A stretch of 37,899 nt of DNA from Nitrospira sp. (GTDB taxonomy: Bacteria > Nitrospirota > Nitrospiria > Nitrospirales > Nitrospiraceae), in NCBI GenBank assembly GCA_019636915.1, contig JAHBWQ010000015.1, forward strand, positions 1 through 37,899. The letters run 5' to 3'. This document shows, in pieces, positions 34,569 through 37,899 of the stretch. How positions within the stretch are numbered: the stretch's first letter is position 1; the number at the start of each line of letters is the position of its first letter. Both the position numbers and the translations under genes were made by a program. The notes under the pieces were generated by a model. The model was not told where the DNA came from. It searched no databases and worked only from the letters and a program-made list of their open reading frames with translations.

Positions 34569-35516
34569 CTAACCGGTTAAACGTTCCCGCCCATGGGCAG
34601 CGGTAAGGTCCTGATCGGGGCCGATCGGAACGATGCTGGTCGGATTAATGTCGTCGTGCGTGATGTAGTAGTGCCGCTTGATATGGTCGAAATTCACGGT
34701 CTCGGCGATGCCGTCTGTTTGGTAGAGGTCTTTGAGATATCCGAAGAGGTTTGGGTAGTCGAGAATTCGTCGGACATTGCACTTGAAATGTCCGTGGTAG
34801 ACCGCATCAAACCGAATCAGCGTGACGAAGAGCCTCCAATCAGTCTCCACACATTCCGGCCCGAAGAGATAGCGGCGGGTGGCGAGGCGTGCATCCAGTT
34901 GATCCAGCGCGGTAAACAGTCGCCGTGCCGCTCGTTCGTAGGCTTGCTGTGATGTGGCGAATCCCGCGCGATACACGCCATCGTTCACATTCTCGTAGAT
35001 AAAGCTGTTGAGTTCGTCGATCTCTTGTCGGAGCCCATCCGGATACAGGTCGATCGGACTTTCAGTGAATCGGTTGAATTCACCGTTGAAGATCCTCATC
35101 AGGTCATCGTCGGAATTGGTGACAATGCGTTTGGTGAAGCGGTCCCAGAGGATCGGGACCGTAAAGCGACCGATGTAGTGTGGGTCGGTCGCTTTATAGG
35201 CCTCACTCAGAAACGAAAATCCATTGATGGGATCCAGGGAGTGCCCAGGACCTTCACGAAACGCCCATCCTCGCTCATCGCGAATCGGATCCACAACGGT
35301 CATTCCGATCACGGACTCGAGCTGCTTCAGCTTGCGCACAATGATCGTCCGATGGGCCCAGGGGCAAGCCCATGAGACGTAGAGATGATACCGGCTGGAA
35401 GCGGCGGGATAGCCGGAGCTGCCGTTGGCTGTGACCCAGTTGCGGAACGCGTCCGGCTGGCGCGTAAACTCACCGATCGTTGATTGTTCGTCCGGAAACT
35501 GCGGCGTAACATTCAT
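34569..35516 (-). CDS. Glutathionyl-hydroquinone reductase (GST family)
   Basis: The 315-residue enzyme reduces glutathionyl-hydroquinones, using Cys51 in the motif SWACPWAHR, which is diagnostic for this group (YqjG/PcpF type). The N-terminal thioredoxin fold includes RYHLYVSWACPWAHRTIIV and VPILWD with NSDDDLMRIF; the helical C-terminal domain follows (residues 160-300, LDARLATRRYLFGPECVETD). The length fits. ATG 35516 has only a weak AGGG upstream. It is divergent from the efflux operon. Its role here is probably detoxification of quinone adducts. Confidence 0.93.
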   Translation of the reverse strand: MNVTPQFPDEQSTIGEFTRQPDAFRNWVTANGSSGYPAASSRYHLYVSWACPWAHRTIIVRKLKQLESVIGMTVVDPIRDERGWAFREGPGHSLDPINGFSFLSEAYKATDPHYIGRFTVPILWDRFTKRIVTNSDDDLMRIFNGEFNRFTESPIDLYPDGLRQEIDELNSFIYENVNDGVYRAGFATSQQAYERAARRLFTALDQLDARLATRRYLFGPECVETDWRLFVTLIRFDAVYHGHFKCNVRRILDYPNLFGYLKDLYQTDGIAETVNFDHIKRHYYITHDDINPTSIVPIGPDQDLTAAHGRERLTG

Positions 35517-35587
35517 ACAACTGTGACCCTACCGCGATCGGTATCTCGTAATCAACAATCGATGACATGTGCGGTCTCAGTGCGCGT

Positions 35588-35606
35588 CTGTTGCATTTTG
35601 CTACAG
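35588..35606. promoter_or_regulatory. Enhancer-like palindrome upstream of the efflux operon
   Basis: CTGTTGCATTTTGCTACAG fits CTGTnGCAnnnTGCnACAG and is identical to the site at 32353 at 16 of 19 positions. It lies in the divergent gap between the reductase and adaptor genes, about 92 bases upstream of a sigma-54-like site at 35676. No such promoter faces the reductase gene. Confidence 0.55.
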
Positions 35607-35675
35607 CGTCCTCTTTGCGCCGTGGCAATAGGCGACGAAAATGGAGCCATGCACCAGGAAAATCACGTGATTGGA

Positions 35676-35690
35676 GGGCATGCCCTGTGC
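35676..35690 (+). promoter_or_regulatory. Candidate sigma-54 promoter of the efflux operon
   Basis: GGGCATGCCCTGTGC keeps GGCA, G at position 7 and TGC with GG-N10-GC spacing, but lacks the leading T. Transcription would start near 35701, 22 bases before ATG 35723. It is weaker than the site at 32495 and partly palindromic. Confidence 0.4.
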
Positions 35691-35722
35691 GAGGAGACTG
35701 ACTGGAGAGGCAGTGATCATTC

Positions 35723-36937
35723 ATGGGTAACAGCCCCGTGCCGCGATACAACGCCAGACATCTTGTACAAGCCTGGTCTCGCAGTCTGGTGATCTGTCTC
35801 CTCCTCGTGGGAGGGGCGGCTTGTGAGAACAGGGCGACCGATACCACTCCTGTCGCGCAGAACCCGCCTTCTGCCACATCACGGCTGTTGCGTCTGACCG
35901 CGGAAGAGCTATCTCGCATGCAGTTGGAGCTCTCGCCGGTGGCGCAGGGGGAGATCCTTTCGCATCGTGAATTTCCCGCCACGGTCCAAGCCAACCAAAA
36001 TGAATTGGCCGAGGTCACGGCCCTGATTCGTGGCCGGGTGGTCAAGGTGCATGTCGATGTCGGGCAGGACGTGACGAAAGGCACGCGCTTGGCGCTGCTC
36101 CACAGCGTCGATCTCGGTGTGGCGGAGGGTGAACATCTGAAAGCTGAGGCGAGATTGGAAGAAGCCGAACGGTCCCATGTGCGAGCCAAAGAGTTGTATG
36201 AGAACAAGGCCGTCAGCCTGGCTGAATTGCAGCGGCGTGAGGCAGCCATGAAGGCCGCCAGGGCCGAAGCCCGTGAGACGAGGAACCGGCTGGAGCTGCT
36301 TGGTGTGCCTCAAGAAGAAATCGAGAGGCTGGATCGTGAGCATACGATCAAAGCCGACATGCCGTTGCGCGCGCCGTTCGACGGGCGGGTCATCACACGA
36401 AACATCACGAAGGGAGAAGTGGTTGAAACGGATCAAACACTGTTCACTGTGGCCAACCTTACCGACGTATGGGTGATCGGTAACGTGCCCGAAAAGGATA
36501 TCCGATTCATCCGTAAGGACCAGAATGTCAACGTGGTTCTTGCGGCCTATCCCCATGCGATCTTCGGTGGAACCATCACCTATGTCGGAGATGTCCTTGA
36601 CCCGGCAACTCGCACCATGAGCCTGCGCGTCACCGTATCAAATCCCGAGCGACTGTTGAAGCCGGAAATGTTTGCGGTCATCAGTGTGTACGCAACGTCG
36701 AGTCCTGATGCGCTGAGCGTCCCGCTTGCAGCCGTTCAGGATGGGCCTGTCGGCAAGATGGTGTTCATTCAGCAGGAGGCCGGTACGTTCGAGGCTCGAG
36801 CGGTCAAGTTGGGCAATGAAGAGGGAGAGGTGATCAGGGTGCTGGAGGGGGTGAAGGCCGGTGAGCAGGTCGTGACGAAGGGCTCCTTCGCTCTGAAGTC
36901 TGAAATGGAACGGCACAAGATCGAGCCTTCGACATGA
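35723..36937 (+). CDS. RND efflux periplasmic adaptor (CusB/CzcB family)
   Basis: The 404-residue membrane-fusion protein links an RND pump to an outer-membrane channel. An N-terminal signal (LVICLLLVGGAAC) may end in a lipidated Cys. A lipoyl-like half domain (ALIRGRVVKVHVDVGQDV), a coiled-coil hairpin (about residues 130-200, EARLEEAERSHVRAKEL) and the second lipoyl half (PLRAPFDGRVITRNITKG) follow. The beta-barrel contains VWVIGNVPEKDIRFI, and the membrane-proximal domain ends near SFALKSEM. No Met-rich or His-rich metal segment is visible, so the metal cannot be named. The next gene overlaps by ATGA. Confidence 0.92.
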   Translation: MGNSPVPRYNARHLVQAWSRSLVICLLLVGGAACENRATDTTPVAQNPPSATSRLLRLTAEELSRMQLELSPVAQGEILSHREFPATVQANQNELAEVTALIRGRVVKVHVDVGQDVTKGTRLALLHSVDLGVAEGEHLKAEARLEEAERSHVRAKELYENKAVSLAELQRREAAMKAARAEARETRNRLELLGVPQEEIERLDREHTIKADMPLRAPFDGRVITRNITKGEVVETDQTLFTVANLTDVWVIGNVPEKDIRFIRKDQNVNVVLAAYPHAIFGGTITYVGDVLDPATRTMSLRVTVSNPERLLKPEMFAVISVYATSSPDALSVPLAAVQDGPVGKMVFIQQEAGTFEARAVKLGNEEGEVIRVLEGVKAGEQVVTKGSFALKSEMERHKIEPST

Positions 36938-37899
36938 TCGTCACGCTTCTGGAATTCTCATTGCGGCAGCGGATCCTGGTGATCGGTCTGGCTTGCCTGT
37001 TGTCCGTCATCGGTGTGATTGCTTTTGAGTCGATCCCGATTGATGCCTACCCCGACGTGACGAACATCCAGGTGCAGGTATTGACCGAAGCGGCTGGCCT
37101 CTCGCCGGTCGAAGTCGAGCGGTTCATAACCTATCCGCTCGAACTTCAGATGACCGGGTTGCCTGGATTAGCGGAGATCCGGTCGCTTTCTAAGTTTGCA
37201 CTGTCACAGATTACAGTCGTGTTCAATGACGACGTGGATATCTACTTTGCCCGCCAGTTGGTCCTCGAGCGGATCATGGCGGCAAAAGAGCGACTCCCGG
37301 AGGGGCTCGAACCAGTGATGGCTCCCGTCACAACGGGGCTGGGCGAGGTCTATCACTATTATCTCGAAGGGCCCCATGCGACAGCGACTGATGCGAAGAC
37401 TGTCGAGGCTGAGCTGACGGATCAGCGCACCATGCAGGAGTGGGTCCTGCGCCCTCTGCTGAAGAGCGTGCCTGGCGTGATCGATGTGAACGGTATGGGT
37501 GGGTTTGTGAAGCAGTATCAGGTCCTCGTCGATCCGGCCAAACTGCGCAAGTTCGACTTGACGCTCCACCAGATCTATGGGGCGGTGGTGAAAAACAACG
37601 CCAATGTCGGGGGCAACGTGATGGAGCGCCATGCCGAGCGGGCGATCGTCCGAGGGCTGGGTCTGATCAAGAGCGTAAGCGATATCGAGTCGATCATCGT
37701 AAAGGAATCCGGCGGCACGCCGGTTTTCGTGCGCGACGTCGCTGAGGTCCGCATCGGCCACGCCGTCCGCCACGGCGCAGTCGTGCTCAATGGGGAGCGG
37801 GAAGTGGTGATAGGAACCGTGCTCATGCTTCGAGGAGGCAATGCCCGCCAGGTGGTTGAGTCGGTCAAGAACAAGATAGAAGATCTGCAACAGAGCAAT
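36934..37899 (+). CDS. Heavy-metal RND pump (CusA/CzcA family), partial at window end
   Basis: The first 322 residues are present; the full protein should have about 1030. The start MIVTLLEFSLRQRILVIGL and the first helix are typical of CzcA/CusA, followed by IPIDAYPDVTNIQVQV, GLSPVEVERFITYPLE and GLPGLAEIRSLSKFALSQIT. The porter domain includes YHYYLEG and PGVIDVNGMGGFVKQYQVLV. These match the heavy-metal efflux group rather than AcrB-type drug pumps. ATG 36934 overlaps the adaptor stop. Substrate residues in the fourth membrane helix lie beyond the window. Confidence 0.95.
   Translation, partial: MIVTLLEFSLRQRILVIGLACLLSVIGVIAFESIPIDAYPDVTNIQVQVLTEAAGLSPVEVERFITYPLELQMTGLPGLAEIRSLSKFALSQITVVFNDDVDIYFARQLVLERIMAAKERLPEGLEPVMAPVTTGLGEVYHYYLEGPHATATDAKTVEAELTDQRTMQEWVLRPLLKSVPGVIDVNGMGGFVKQYQVLVDPAKLRKFDLTLHQIYGAVVKNNANVGGNVMERHAERAIVRGLGLIKSVSDIESIIVKESGGTPVFVRDVAEVRIGHAVRHGAVVLNGEREVVIGTVLMLRGGNARQVVESVKNKIEDLQQSN

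Overview
The window looks like a chromosomal segment of a Nitrospira-type bacterium (Nitrospirota). The evidence is indirect: moderately high GC, a set of small stress and zinc-ribbon genes, a soluble group 3b-type [NiFe] hydrogenase of the kind known from comammox Nitrospira, a trehalose-from-glycogen gene set, and many two-component and sigma-54 signals. No rRNA, tRNA, CRISPR array or phage gene was seen.

Layout. (1) 1-2455, mostly minus strand: a partial NTF2-like exported protein, then a stress block (phosphoribosyltransferase, BCAM0308-like zinc protein, small membrane protein, Hsp20) with a sigma-54-type promoter in front of hsp20. (2) 2580-8980, plus strand: a decayed rtcB tail, a soluble kinase with seven PAS domains, its NarL-type response regulator, and a run of small genes (two paralogous winged-helix-like proteins, a zinc ribbon, DUF2934, PepSY). 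Three CTAGG/CCTAG inverted repeats lie only here. (3) 9056-16151: glgX (minus) divergent from treZ-treY, a route from glycogen to trehalose. (4) 16285-24179: hydrogenase subunits beta, gamma, delta and alpha, a maturation protease, then hypA, hypF and hypC; hypD and hypE follow at 29894-32261. No hypB is present. (5) 24180-29893: accessory genes splitting hypC from hypD. They include a lipoprotein, a PilZ protein, a membrane protein, a broken M23 peptidase, a cupin, a BrnT-type toxin-antitoxin pair, a truncated XRE regulator, a TIR-domain protein and a Rap1a/Tai-like secreted protein. Two 100-bp homologous repeats and one attC-like hairpin suggest remnants of integron gene cassettes without an integrase (CALIN-like). 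(6) 32353-37899: a sigma-54 promoter with an upstream palindrome drives cytochrome c, a 42-aa ORF and a double UspA. Then come a 27-aa membrane peptide, a glutathionyl-hydroquinone reductase, and a CusB/CzcB adaptor with the start of an RND pump, preceded by a second copy of the palindrome.

How it fits together (inference): the hydrogenase could couple H2 and NAD(P)H, with Hyp proteins building its NiFe(CN)2CO site. Hsp20, the PRTase, the BCAM0308-like protein and UspA resemble low-oxygen/stress loci of other bacteria. Two regulons can be proposed from DNA alone: a CTAGG regulon of the local kinase/regulator pair, and a sigma-54 regulon with the palindrome CTGTnGCAnnnTGCnACAG. Degenerate repeats of about seven bases mark several gaps in the hydrogenase/hyp region and supply the C-terminal codons of two of its proteins.
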